From Streptomyces sp. MMG1121 (GTDB taxonomy: Bacteria; Actinomycetota; Actinomycetes; Streptomycetales; Streptomycetaceae), in assembly GCF_001280015.1 (NCBI RefSeq), contig NZ_LGDV01000224.1, forward strand, positions 1 through 37,721: a stretch of DNA of 37,721 nucleotides, written 5' to 3'. The notes under the pieces are model-generated. The model saw only the letters and a program-made list of their open reading frames with translations, made no database searches and was not told the origin of the DNA. Both the position numbers and the translations under genes were made by a program. The stretch's first letter is position 1. The number at the start of each line of letters is the position of its first letter. Shown here piece by piece: positions 7,067 through 14,598 of the stretch.

Positions 7067-7825
7067 TTAGCGACCCGCCTCCTTGGAGACCAGGGCCACC
7101 GCTTCGTCCACCTCGTCCGTGACGTGGAACAGGAGGAGGTCCTTCTCCGTGGCCTTGCCCTGGGCGACCAGGGTGTTGCGGAGCCAGTCGAGCAGGCCGC
7201 CCCAGTACTCGCTGCCGAACAGGACGATCGGGAAGCGGGTGACCTTCTGGGTCTGGACCAGGGTCAGCGCCTCGAAGAGTTCGTCCAGGGTGCCGAGGCC
7301 GCCCGGCAGGACCACGAAGCCCTGCGCGTACTTCACGAACATCATCTTGCGGACGAAGAAGTAGCGGAAGTTGAGGCCGATGTCGACGTAGGGGTTCAGG
7401 CCCTGTTCGAAGGGCAGCTCGATGCCCAGGCCGACCGAGATGCCGCCCGCCTCGCACGCGCCCTTGTTGGCCGCCTCCATCGCACCCGGGCCGCCGCCTG
7501 TGATCACGGCCCAGCCCGCCTCCACCAGGCCCCGCCCGAGCCGCACCCCCGCGTCGTACTCCGGTGAGTCCACCGGAGTACGTGCCGAGCCGAACACGCT
7601 GATGGCGGGCGGGAGTTCGGCCAGTGTGCCGAAGCCCTCGATGAACTCCGACTGGATACGGAGCACCCGCCAGGGGTCCGTGTGGACCCAGTCCGAGGGG
7701 CCGCCCGCGTCGAGCAGGCGCTGGTCGGTCGTGCTGGCCGTCACCTGACTCCGCCGTCGGAGGACCGGTCCGAGCCGCTGCTCGTCCGGCGGCTGCTTCT
7801 TCCCCTCGGGGTTTCCGGTAGCCAT
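7067..7825 (-). CDS. LOG family (TIGR00730) nucleoside monophosphate phosphoribohydrolase
   Basis: A 252-residue Rossmann-fold protein of the LOG / lysine-decarboxylase-like family. The signature PGGLGTLDE lies at residues 174-182, preceded by the nucleotide-binding GGGPGAMEAANKGA, with ISVFGSAR near residue 75. LOG enzymes cut N6-substituted AMP (cytokinin ribotides) to free base and ribose phosphate; in most bacteria the physiological substrate is unknown. The first ~70 residues are a basic, Gln/Arg-rich extension. The start ATG at 7823-7825 has GGAGGGAG upstream; 25 further in-frame residues upstream are judged non-coding. It follows dapE on the same strand after a 112-bp gap, with a TAGTCT -10-like hexamer at 7866-7861, so it may have its own promoter. 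Confidence 0.88.
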   Translation of the reverse strand: MATGNPEGKKQPPDEQRLGPVLRRRSQVTASTTDQRLLDAGGPSDWVHTDPWRVLRIQSEFIEGFGTLAELPPAISVFGSARTPVDSPEYDAGVRLGRGLVEAGWAVITGGGPGAMEAANKGACEAGGISVGLGIELPFEQGLNPYVDIGLNFRYFFVRKMMFVKYAQGFVVLPGGLGTLDELFEALTLVQTQKVTRFPIVLFGSEYWGGLLDWLRNTLVAQGKATEKDLLLFHVTDEVDEAVALVSKEAGR

Positions 7826-7852
7826 GTGCGCTCCCTCCGCTTGCCGGTAGTT

Positions 7853-7870
7853 CGATCTCAGACTAGATCG
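7853..7870. promoter_or_regulatory. short inverted repeat over a possible -10 element
   Basis: CGATCT (7853-7858) and AGATCG (7865-7870) flank 6 bp. On the minus strand the sequence includes TAGTCT (7866-7861), a plausible -10 that would start transcription about 30 nt before the LOG-family gene. No clear -35 is seen. Confidence 0.3.
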
Positions 7871-7937
7871 GCTCGGGTTACGGAGGGGGGAAGTGAGCAT
7901 GTCCGGCGTGCAGCGCCGTACGGGAACTGCGCGCCCC

Positions 7938-9017
7938 TTACGCCGTGAGCCAGTTCCGCAGCCGCTCCTCGCCCGCGAGGATCTTGGCCGTGTCCACCCG
8001 CTCGTCCCGCTTGTGCGCCAAGTGCGGGTTGCCCGGGCCGTAGTTGACGGCGGGGATGCCGAGCGCGGAGAAACGGGAGACGTCCGTCCAGCCGTACTTG
8101 GGCTGCGGGGTGCCGCCGACCGCCTCGATGAAGGCCGCCGCGGCCGGGTGGGACAGGCCGGGCAGCGCGCCGCCGCTGTGGTCGTCGACCACGAACTCCG
8201 CCACCCCGCAGTCGGCGAAGACCTCGCGGACGTGCGCGACCGCCTCCTCCTCGGTGCGGTCGGGGGCGTAGCGGAAGTTGACCGTCACCACGCACTCGTC
8301 GGGGATGACGTTGCCCGCCACTCCCCCAAAGACGCGGACCGCGTTCAGGCCCTCGCGGTACTCCAGGCCGTCGATGACCGGCCAGCGGGGCTCGTAGGAG
8401 GCCAGGCGGGCCAGGATGGGGGACGCCGCGTGGATGGCGTTGGAGCCCATCCAGCCGCGCGCCGAGTGCGCCCGCTCGCCCGCGGTCTTCAGCAGCACGC
8501 GCAGGGTGCCCTGGCAGCCGCCCTCGACCTCGCCGTCGGACGGCTCCAGCAGGACCGCGAAGTCGCCCTCCAGCCACTCCGGATGGGCCTCCGAGACGTG
8601 CTTGAGGCCGTTGAGCTCGGCGTCGACCTCCTCGTTGTCGTAGAAGACGAAGGTCAGGTCGCGGTTGGGGGCGGGGACCGTGGCCGCGATGCGCAGCTGC
8701 ACCGCGACGCCCGACTTCATGTCGCAGGTGCCGCAGCCCCACAGCACGCCGTCGGCGTCGAGGCGCGAGGGCACGTTGTCCGCGATCGGGACGGTGTCGA
8801 TGTGGCCGGCCAGGATGACGCGCTCGCCGCGGCCCAGGTTCGTACGGGCGATCACGTTGTTGCCGTAGCGGTCCACCGTCAGGTGCGGCAGGGCGCGCAG
8901 GGCGGTCTCGATAGCGTCCGCGAGCGGCTTCTCGGTTCCGCTCTCGGAGGCGAAGTCCACGAGTCGCGCGGTGAGCGCGGCGGCGTCGAGCGTGAGGTCA
9001 AGCGTGGTGTCGGCCAT
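7938..9017 (-). CDS. dapE: succinyl-diaminopimelate desuccinylase
   Basis: A 359-residue M20-family metalloenzyme that removes succinate from N-succinyl-LL-diaminopimelate in lysine and peptidoglycan precursor synthesis. Metal ligands and catalytic residues are in place: GHIDTVPIAD, CGTCDMKSG, the NEEVDA general base, LLEPSDG and the C-terminal GPGNPHLAHKRDE histidine. The lid/dimerisation domain is about residues 170-285. It is of the actinobacterial (Gram-positive) DapE subtype. The start ATG at 9015-9017 has only a weak GGGG ribosome-binding site. The aminotransferase for the preceding step of the pathway (dapC-like) is encoded 2 kb away on the same strand. A 152-bp divergent gap separates it from the membrane-anchored lysozyme-like gene. 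Confidence 0.94.
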   Translation of the reverse strand: MADTTLDLTLDAAALTARLVDFASESGTEKPLADAIETALRALPHLTVDRYGNNVIARTNLGRGERVILAGHIDTVPIADNVPSRLDADGVLWGCGTCDMKSGVAVQLRIAATVPAPNRDLTFVFYDNEEVDAELNGLKHVSEAHPEWLEGDFAVLLEPSDGEVEGGCQGTLRVLLKTAGERAHSARGWMGSNAIHAASPILARLASYEPRWPVIDGLEYREGLNAVRVFGGVAGNVIPDECVVTVNFRYAPDRTEEEAVAHVREVFADCGVAEFVVDDHSGGALPGLSHPAAAAFIEAVGGTPQPKYGWTDVSRFSALGIPAVNYGPGNPHLAHKRDERVDTAKILAGEERLRNWLTA

Positions 9018-9157
9018 GCCCCGACCCTAGCGCGCCACCCGCCGCGGGCACCGCCGACGCCGGGGCGACGGCCCTGCTCAGCCGCCGGTTCACCGTCCGT
9101 TCGCGCCGGGTCGGCCCAGCTGTCCGGACCCCCCGAAGGGCCCCGGCACGACTCCAG

Positions 9158-9163
9158 TACCTT
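9158..9163 (+). promoter_or_regulatory. -10 element for a leaderless transcript (candidate)
   Basis: TACCTT ends 6 bp before the GTG at 9170, so transcription would begin at or beside the start codon. No ribosome-binding site is seen before the GTG, consistent with a leaderless mRNA. No good -35 is visible. Confidence 0.35.
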
Positions 9164-9169
9164 GGACGC

Positions 9170-10162
9170 GTGTCAGAGCCGTCCCCCACCCGTCCCAAGC
9201 GTCGCGGCCGTCTCCTCCGTTTCGGCGCGGCCCTGTTGGTCCTGTGCGGTGTCGCCGCCTATCTCGTGGTGCAGTACGTCACCGGAGGCGGTGCGGCGCG
9301 CGGCTGCACGGTGGTGTCGGACGCGGGTGACGGGGCGTCGTACGAGTTCTCGCCGGAGCAGGCGGTGAACGCGGCGACGATCGCGGCCGTCGGCACCGGG
9401 CGCGGGATGCCCCCGCGGGCCGTGACGATCGCGCTGGCCACGGCCATCCAGGAGTCGGGGCTGCGCAACATCGAGCACGGCGACCGGGATTCGCTGGGCC
9501 TGTTCCAGCAGCGGCCCTCGCAGGGCTGGGGCACCGCGCAGCAGATCATGGACCCGGCGTACGCGGCGGGCATCTTCTACGCCCATCTGGCGAAGGTGCC
9601 GGACTACACCGGCCTGCCGCTGACGGTGGCCGCGCAGCGGGTGCAGCGCAGCGGCTTCCCGGAGGCGTACGCCAAGCACGAGAGCGACGCCACGCTGCTG
9701 GCGGCGGCGCTGACCGGGACCGCCGCGGCCACGCTCACCTGCGACGGCCGCCCGCAGCCCGGGGCCACGACGACCGGTCCGGACGCCGTGCGCAGCGCGC
9801 TGGTACGGGACTTCGGGCGTGACGCGCTCCAGGAGACCGGTGCGGAGGTGGGCGGTGTCCCGGTGCCGTCGCCGTCCCCGGCGCCGAGCGTGACCGCGAG
9901 CGCGCAGGGGCAGACGGTGACCGTTCCGGTGCCCCAGGGCACACGGACCGACGCCAGCGGGCGCGGTGAGCGGCAGCGGGGCTGGCAGCTGGCGCAGTGG
10001 GCGGTCGCGAACTCCTCGGCGCTGCACATCCAGCGGGTGTCGTACGGGGGGCTCGAGTGGACCGCCGGGAGCAGTGCCGACCAGTGGAGGACGGCCTCCC
10101 CGGACGGGGCCTCCGGCGCGGAGCAGTCCACGGGAGCCGTCCGGATCGTGACCGGACGCTAG
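9170..10162 (+). CDS. membrane-anchored lysozyme/transglycosylase-like protein
   Basis: A 330-residue protein. A basic start (PTRPKRRGRLLR) leads into one membrane helix (about 15-36), so the rest is outside the membrane. Residues ~60-170 carry a lysozyme-like domain with AIQESGLRNI, whose Glu is placed like the catalytic acid of soluble lytic transglycosylases, and DRDSLGLFQQRPSQGWGT, a motif common to actinobacterial lysozyme-like proteins. After a Pro/Ser linker (about 225-265) comes a C-terminal stretch with WQLAQWAVANSSALHIQRVSYGGLEW, a small domain often found at the end of such proteins. Homologues are often mislabelled heavy metal transporters, which this sequence does not support. 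GTG start with no ribosome-binding site. Likely acts on peptidoglycan, but activity is unproven. Confidence 0.78.
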   Translation: MSEPSPTRPKRRGRLLRFGAALLVLCGVAAYLVVQYVTGGGAARGCTVVSDAGDGASYEFSPEQAVNAATIAAVGTGRGMPPRAVTIALATAIQESGLRNIEHGDRDSLGLFQQRPSQGWGTAQQIMDPAYAAGIFYAHLAKVPDYTGLPLTVAAQRVQRSGFPEAYAKHESDATLLAAALTGTAAATLTCDGRPQPGATTTGPDAVRSALVRDFGRDALQETGAEVGGVPVPSPSPAPSVTASAQGQTVTVPVPQGTRTDASGRGERQRGWQLAQWAVANSSALHIQRVSYGGLEWTAGSSADQWRTASPDGASGAEQSTGAVRIVTGR

Positions 10163-10327
10163 TGCGGGAGGTCACTCCGGCGGGTTGCACGGCCGCCGCA
10201 CGGCCCGTTGTGCGAGCCGGTTTCGCACCGAACCTGGAAACCCTTGGAAATCAAGGGCCGTAAGGATTCTGCGAGATCTCGGGCAGACGCTCTTTGCCCG
10301 TTTTTATCCACACCCGATAATGCGATG

Positions 10328-10345
10328 CGTTATCCATTCGTTACC
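10328..10345 (+). promoter_or_regulatory. direct repeat with 11-bp period, MtrA-like boxes
   Basis: CGTTATCC (10328-10335) and CGTTACC (10339-10345) are direct repeats one helical turn apart. GTTAC (reverse GTAAC) repeats of this spacing are bound by the OmpR-family regulator MtrA in actinobacteria. The left half also belongs to an imperfect hairpin GATAATGC/GCGTTATC (10316-10334). About 105 bp upstream of the secreted-protein gene. Confidence 0.35.
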
Positions 10346-10448
10346 AGAGGCGTCCGCAACCTTCGCGGGCTTCGAGCGGTAGTCACGGCGTCCGAGCCCG
10401 GACACGAGCCCGGAACACACACCGTTCTCTCCCGTCGAATGGAGCATC

Positions 10449-10871
10449 ATGTCCCTCCCTCTGACCCGCCGGATCGCCCGTGCCGCGCTGCTTGTCGCAG
10501 CGGGAGCGGCAGCCGGGGTCGGTGCGGCCGGCTCCGCCGGTGCGGCCACGAACCTGCCGGCGGCGGCCCCGAACCTGAGCGGCCTGTCCGCCCTGGACAC
10601 CTCGAACGTCGCCAACACCGCCGACAGTGCGGCACAGAACGTCTCCACCCTCGCCGGCAACGCGGGCGGCAAGGTCGTCGGGACGGCCGTGCCGGCCGCG
10701 GGCAAGGCCGGCGGCGGCGCCGTGCAGAAGGCCGCGCCGGTGGCGCAGAAGGCCGCGGGCGACGTCGGCGCCACGGCGGGGAGCGTCCTCGGGGACGCCG
10801 CCTCCGGTGCGACGAAGGGCGGCGCGCTGCCGACGTCCAACCTGCCGGTTCAGGGGCTTCCGCTCAGCTGA
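10449..10871 (+). CDS. small secreted Ala/Gly-rich protein
   Basis: A 140-residue protein with a Sec signal peptide: basic RRIAR, a hydrophobic Ala-rich core, and cleavage expected after about residue 32-33 (AGSAGA-AT). The mature part has no cysteines and is dominated by Ala, Gly, Val, Lys in repeats such as AGKAGGGAVQKAAPVAQKAAG, with a short C-terminal tail LPVQGLPLS. Related small secreted proteins are widespread in Streptomyces and are sometimes annotated as ATP-binding, for which there is no motif here. The start ATG has GGAG 5 nt upstream. The 286 bp before it hold several repeat elements and no other gene; a perfect palindromic terminator follows. Function unknown; wall association is possible. 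Confidence 0.8.
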   Translation: MSLPLTRRIARAALLVAAGAAAGVGAAGSAGAATNLPAAAPNLSGLSALDTSNVANTADSAAQNVSTLAGNAGGKVVGTAVPAAGKAGGGAVQKAAPVAQKAAGDVGATAGSVLGDAASGATKGGALPTSNLPVQGLPLS

Positions 10872-10885
10872 GCCGACGGCGAAGG

Positions 10886-10921
10886 CGAGGGGGGTCCAGG
10901 GAATTCCCTGGACCCCCCTCG
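10886..10921. terminator. 36-bp perfect palindrome, bidirectional terminator
   Basis: Positions 10886-10903 and 10904-10921 are exact reverse complements (arm CGAGGGGGGTCCAGGGAA), giving a 16-bp stem with an AATT loop, or an 18-bp dyad in DNA. It lies between the convergent secreted-protein gene (ends 10871) and dapC (ends 10977). Confidence 0.85.
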
Positions 10922-10944
10922 TTCTGTGTCTGCCTCGCTCTGTG

Positions 10945-10984
10945 TCTGCGGGACGGTTACGACGTCTGCGGGACGGCTACGACG
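10945..10984. repeat. 20-bp tandem duplication at the 3' end of dapC
   Basis: Two adjacent 20-bp copies (TCTGCGGGACGGTTACGACG at 10945-10964; 10965-10984 has one change). The right copy contains the dapC stop codon. A shorter TCTGTGTCTGC repeat lies just to the left. It looks like a recent slippage duplication. Confidence 0.8.
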
Positions 10985-12086
10985 CTTGCGCCGGCTTCAG
11001 GCGGTCAACCGCCGCCTGGACCCGCTCGTCCGTCGCCGTCAGCGCCACGCGGACGAACTTCTCGCCCGCCTCGCCGTAGAAGTCGCCCGGCGCCACCAGG
11101 ATGCCCAGGTCGGCCAGGTGGGCGACCGTGTCCCAGCAGGACTCGTCCCTCGTGGCCCACAGGTAGAGGCTGGCCTCGCTGTGCTCGATGCGGAAGCCGT
11201 GGCCGAGCAGGGCCGTGCGCAGGGCCTCGCGGCGGGCCGTGTAGCGCTCGCGCTGCTCGTGGACGTGCGCGTCGTCGCCGAGGGCGGCCACGACCGCCGC
11301 CTGCGTCGGCGCGGAGGTCATCATGCCGCCGTGCTTGCGGATCTCCAGCAGCGGACCGAGGACGGCCGGGTCACCGGCGATGAAGGCCGCCCGGTAGCCC
11401 GCCAGGTTCGAGCGCTTCGAGAGGGAGTGGACGGCCACGATGCCGTCGTACGAGCCGCCGTTGACGTCCGGGTGCAGGACCGAGACGGGGTCGGCCTCCC
11501 AGCCCAGCTCCAGGTAGCACTCGTCGGAGACGACGAGGACGCCGTGGGCGCGGGCCCAGGCGACGATGCTCGTCAGGTCCTCCTTGGACAGCACCTTGCC
11601 GGTCGGGTTCGACGGGGAGTTCAGCCACAGGAGCTTCAGGCCCGCGGGGTCGAGGTCGCGCGGGTCGTCGTAGGCCTCGTACGCGGCACGGGCCAGGCGG
11701 GCGCCGACCTCGTACGTGGGGTAGGCGAGGCGCGGGTAGGCCACCCTGTCGCCGGGGCCGAGGCCCAGCTGGGTCGGCAGCCAGGCCACCAGTTCCTTGG
11801 AGCCGACCACCGGCAGGACATGGCGGTGGGTGAGCTCGCGGGCGCCGAGACGGCGCTCCAGCCAGCCGGTGATCGCGTCGCGCAGCGCCGGCGTGCCCCA
11901 GACGGTCGGGTAGCCCGGGGAGTCGGCCGCGTCGACGAGGGCCTTCTGGATCAGCTCGGGCACCGGGTCGACCGGGGTGCCCACGGAGAGGTCGACGATC
12001 CCGCCGGGGTGCGCGGCGGCCGTCTTCTTGTAGGGCTCCAGCTTGTCCCAGGGAAACGTCGGCAGGCGGTCGGAGACTGTGGACAC
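10977..12086 (-). CDS. dapC: succinyldiaminopimelate transaminase (DapC, actinobacterial type)
   Basis: A 369-residue class I/II PLP aminotransferase that converts N-succinyl-2-amino-6-ketopimelate and glutamate to N-succinyl-LL-diaminopimelate, the step before DapE. Conserved parts: PGYPTVWGTPALRDAI, WLNSPSNPTGKVLS (the SNPTG cofactor motif), VVSDECYLELGW, and SLSKRSNLAGYR with the Schiff-base Lys224. The C-terminal domain ends with KFVRVALTATDERVQAAVDRL. Some members also act as glutamate-prephenate aminotransferases. The start is a GTG at 12084-12086 with a weak ribosome-binding site. It follows fdxA on the same strand, an arrangement kept in mycobacteria, but a strong hairpin lies in the 111-bp gap, so most fdxA transcripts may stop before dapC. 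Confidence 0.92.
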   Translation of the reverse strand: MSTVSDRLPTFPWDKLEPYKKTAAAHPGGIVDLSVGTPVDPVPELIQKALVDAADSPGYPTVWGTPALRDAITGWLERRLGARELTHRHVLPVVGSKELVAWLPTQLGLGPGDRVAYPRLAYPTYEVGARLARAAYEAYDDPRDLDPAGLKLLWLNSPSNPTGKVLSKEDLTSIVAWARAHGVLVVSDECYLELGWEADPVSVLHPDVNGGSYDGIVAVHSLSKRSNLAGYRAAFIAGDPAVLGPLLEIRKHGGMMTSAPTQAAVVAALGDDAHVHEQRERYTARREALRTALLGHGFRIEHSEASLYLWATRDESCWDTVAHLADLGILVAPGDFYGEAGEKFVRVALTATDERVQAAVDRLKPAQAS

Positions 12087-12119
12087 GGTCAGTGGCTCAC
12101 TTTCGTACGGTGCGGCAAA

Positions 12120-12175
12120 CGCCTCGGTCCCGTGCGGCGGTGATCAGGGTGATCGAGCCGTACGGGACCGAGGCG
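12120..12175 (-). terminator. long hairpin between fdxA and dapC
   Basis: An 18-bp stem with one G-U pair (12120-12137 with 12158-12175) and a 20-nt loop. It begins 22 bp after the fdxA stop. Either an fdxA terminator with partial read-through into dapC or an mRNA-stabilising element. Confidence 0.65.
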
Positions 12176-12197
12176 ACGGTGCGGGCCGCTTGCGGGA

Positions 12198-12524
12198 TTA
12201 CTCGCCGGAAGCCTGCGGCGGCAGCGCGGCGATGAAGGGGTGGTCGCGCTCGATCAGCCCCAGCTTGCTGGCACCGCCGGGCGAGCCCAGCTCGTCGAAG
12301 AACTCGACGTTCGCCTTGTAGTAGTCCTTCCACTCCTCCGGAGTGTCGTCCTCGTAGAAGATCGCCTCGACCGGGCAGACCGGCTCACAGGCACCACAGT
12401 CGACGCATTCGTCCGGGTGGATGTACAAGGACCGCTGGCCCTCGTAGATGCAGTCGACCGGGCACTCCTCGATGCACGCCTTGTCCTTCACGTCGACACA
12501 AGGCTGCGCGATGACGTAGGTCAC
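12198..12524 (-). CDS. fdxA: seven-iron ferredoxin (3Fe-4S + 4Fe-4S)
   Basis: A 108-residue low-potential ferredoxin for cytoplasmic electron transfer. The cysteine pattern matches Azotobacter ferredoxin I with an offset of one: Cys9, Cys17 and Cys50 for the 3Fe-4S cluster and Cys21, Cys40, Cys43, Cys46 for the 4Fe-4S cluster, with the extra Cys25 next to it. The C-terminal ~50 residues form the long tail of this type. The start is a GTG at 12522-12524 with GAGGAGG 9 nt upstream. It is divergent from the GNAT gene across 140 bp that contains a TAGTAT hexamer at 12614-12619, a possible -10 for the rightward gene. Likely partners are cytochromes P450 or oxidoreductases encoded elsewhere. Confidence 0.96.
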   Translation of the reverse strand: MTYVIAQPCVDVKDKACIEECPVDCIYEGQRSLYIHPDECVDCGACEPVCPVEAIFYEDDTPEEWKDYYKANVEFFDELGSPGGASKLGLIERDHPFIAALPPQASGE

Positions 12525-12664
12525 GCTGTCGTTCCTCCTCGATAGGGCGCTGGCGGGCCTCCTCAGGCTCCGCCGCCTGGCGCGCGGGAGCGCGGCGTCG
12601 TCGATGCCCGCCCCTAGTATCTCCGTTCCGGAGCATGATCCGAACAGGAGGGGTGAACTGACCA

Positions 12665-13699
12665 GTGGAAATCTCGTGGACAGGACGCCTGGAAGTCCGA
12701 ATTACCCCTGCTGACGTGGGAAAACGGGTCTCCGTACGGCGCTTGGGCGACCCTGGAGCAACATCGGAGAAGTTCACCGACACGGTGGGTGTTCTCACAT
12801 CATGGACTGATGGCGTGCTCATGATCACACGACGGAACGGGGAGAGTGTCCGCATCCCGGAAACCGTCGTGGTAGCGGGCAAGGTCGTACCGGCCGCTCC
12901 GGCACGCCGGCGCGGCCCCGCGGCCTCCTACCCGGAACTCGCGCGGGCCGCCTCGCGCGGCTGGCGGCCGGTGGAGAGCGAGCGGCTCGGCCAGTGGGAG
13001 CTGCGGGCGGCCTCCGGGTTCACCCGGCGGGCCAACAGCGTGCTGCCGCTCGGCGATCCGGGGCTTCCTCTCGACGCGGCCCTGGATGCCGTACGACGCT
13101 GGTACGGCGAGCGTGGTCTGCCCGCCTACGTCCAGACCGCCACCGGCGCCGAGGGCACGCAGGAGCTGCTGTGCGCGGAGCTGGAGCGGCGCGGCTGGGT
13201 GCGGGAGGTGTCCGCCGAGGTGTGGATCGGTGCCCTGGCGCCGGTCGCGGACCGGGCCGAGGGCACGGGTGTGGTCCTCGCCCGGGAGGCGGACGAGGCC
13301 TGGCTCGCCCGGTATCAGCGCAAGGGGGTGAGCGAGGTGGCCCTGCGGGTGCTCGGCGCAGGCCCGTCGGTGTGGTTCGCGACCGTGCCCGGCGCCGCGG
13401 GGAAGGCTCCGGCGGCGATCGGGCGCTGTGTCGTGGACGGACGGTGGGCCGGGTTCGCCGCCGTCGAGGTGGACCCCGGCCGGCGTCGGCAGGGGCTCGC
13501 CACGGAGGTGATGGCCGCGCTGGCCCGGCGGGCCCTGGACGAGGGCGCGTCGGCGGCCTGGCTCCAGGTCGAGACGGACAACGAGGACGCGCGGGCCCTG
13601 TACACCGCGCTGGGCTTCACACCCCACCACGCCTACCACCACTACCGCGCGCCGCGCGAGACGCCGGACGAGCAGGGCGAACCCCGTGGAAGGGCCTGA
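12665..13699 (+). CDS. GNAT family N-acetyltransferase with N-terminal SH3-like domain
   Basis: A 344-residue protein in three parts. Residues 1-75 are a small beta-rich domain (LEVRITPADVGKRVSVRRL, then DGVLMITRRNGESVRIPE), like the RNA/protein-binding domain found before GNAT domains in actinobacteria. Residues ~95-200 are a degenerate GNAT copy (WELRAASGFTRRANSVLPLG). Residues ~210-330 are a complete GNAT domain with the acetyl-CoA loop VEVDPGRRRQGLATEVM and the closing DNEDARALYTALGF. Substrate unknown; double-GNAT architecture resembles mycothiol synthase MshD-type enzymes, but the N-terminal domain argues against that. The start is a GTG with GGAGGGG 10 nt upstream. It overlaps the next gene by 14 bp and so is co-transcribed with it. 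Confidence 0.82.
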   Translation: MEISWTGRLEVRITPADVGKRVSVRRLGDPGATSEKFTDTVGVLTSWTDGVLMITRRNGESVRIPETVVVAGKVVPAAPARRRGPAASYPELARAASRGWRPVESERLGQWELRAASGFTRRANSVLPLGDPGLPLDAALDAVRRWYGERGLPAYVQTATGAEGTQELLCAELERRGWVREVSAEVWIGALAPVADRAEGTGVVLAREADEAWLARYQRKGVSEVALRVLGAGPSVWFATVPGAAGKAPAAIGRCVVDGRWAGFAAVEVDPGRRRQGLATEVMAALARRALDEGASAAWLQVETDNEDARALYTALGFTPHHAYHHYRAPRETPDEQGEPRGRA

Positions 13700-14573
13700 G
13701 CCGGTCATGGGTCGTCCGCAGCTGCCGCCGCCGTATCCGCCACCGCCGGAGCGGTCCGCCGAGCTGCGTCTGAGGTTCGCCGAGGAGGCGCGCTGCGAGC
13801 GGCCGGATCTGTCGGCGCTGTGCCTGCTGACCGGCGCCTCGGCGGACGGCTCGCTGGACGAGGCCGGGATCGATGCCGCGCAGCTGGAGCTGGACCGGCT
13901 GGCGGGCGAGCTGCCGTACCGGCCGGGCGGCCCGCGCGCGTGGGCGGAGGCGGTACGACGGCTGCTCGGCGAGCGCTACGGGTTCCACGGGACGCCCGGC
14001 GACTACCAGCGGCTGGAGTCCTCCCTGCTGCACGAGGTGCTGCGGCGGCGGCGCGGGCTGCCGATCCTGCTGTCGGTGGTGTGGCTGGAGGTCGCCCGGC
14101 GGGCCGGCGCCCCGGTCTACGGGGTCGCGCTGCCGGGGCACTTCGTGGTGGGGTTCGGCGCGGCCGAGGAGCAGGTGCTGGCCGATCCGTTCGAGGGCGG
14201 ACGGGTGCTGACCGGGCCCGACACGGAGCTGCTCGTGGTGGGGGCCACGGGGGCGCCGCTGGATGCCGCCATGCTGGAGCCGGCGGCGCCGCTGGAGGTC
14301 GTGCAGCGGATCCTGAACAACGTCCGGGCGTGGGCCGCGGCGCGTCCCGAGCGCTCGGACGTGGCGCTGTGGGCGGTGGAGCTGGCGCTGCTGGTGCCGG
14401 CACATCCGGCGCGGCTGCGCTATGAGCGGGGCCAACTACTGGTGCAGCGCGGCGAGTTCGTCATGGGCGCGGAGGAACTGGACGCCTACGCCGAGCTGAT
14501 CGAGGTCGTCGACGAGTCGACGGCGCGGAAGGTACGGCAGCAGGCCCACACGGCTCGGTCGATGCTCAACTGA
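13686..14573 (+). CDS. SirB1/transglutaminase-like protein with TPR region
   Basis: A 295-residue protein of the SirB1 family. The transglutaminase-like core is residues ~100-175, including RRGLPILLSVVWLEVARRAG and VYGVALPGHFVVGFG, with the His of PGHF kept. The position of the catalytic Cys in true transglutaminases is Ser (LLSVVW), as in other SirB1 proteins, so it is probably not an active transglutaminase. The C-terminal ~90 residues are helical and TPR-like (RYERGQLLVQRGEFVMGAEEL). The start is taken as GTG 13686, inside the preceding gene; an ATG at 13707, 8 bp after that gene's stop, is an alternative. Function unknown. It ends 25 bp before the convergent response-regulator gene. Confidence 0.82.
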   Translation: MEGPEPVMGRPQLPPPYPPPPERSAELRLRFAEEARCERPDLSALCLLTGASADGSLDEAGIDAAQLELDRLAGELPYRPGGPRAWAEAVRRLLGERYGFHGTPGDYQRLESSLLHEVLRRRRGLPILLSVVWLEVARRAGAPVYGVALPGHFVVGFGAAEEQVLADPFEGGRVLTGPDTELLVVGATGAPLDAAMLEPAAPLEVVQRILNNVRAWAAARPERSDVALWAVELALLVPAHPARLRYERGQLLVQRGEFVMGAEELDAYAELIEVVDESTARKVRQQAHTARSMLN

Positions 14574-14598
14574 CCTTCTGGAGACGGCCCCCGCCCCC

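Noticed and set aside
7901..7937. GCGC-type imperfect repeat between dapE and the LOG gene
   Set aside because: Pairing is too short and broken to call a terminator; both genes are on the same strand.
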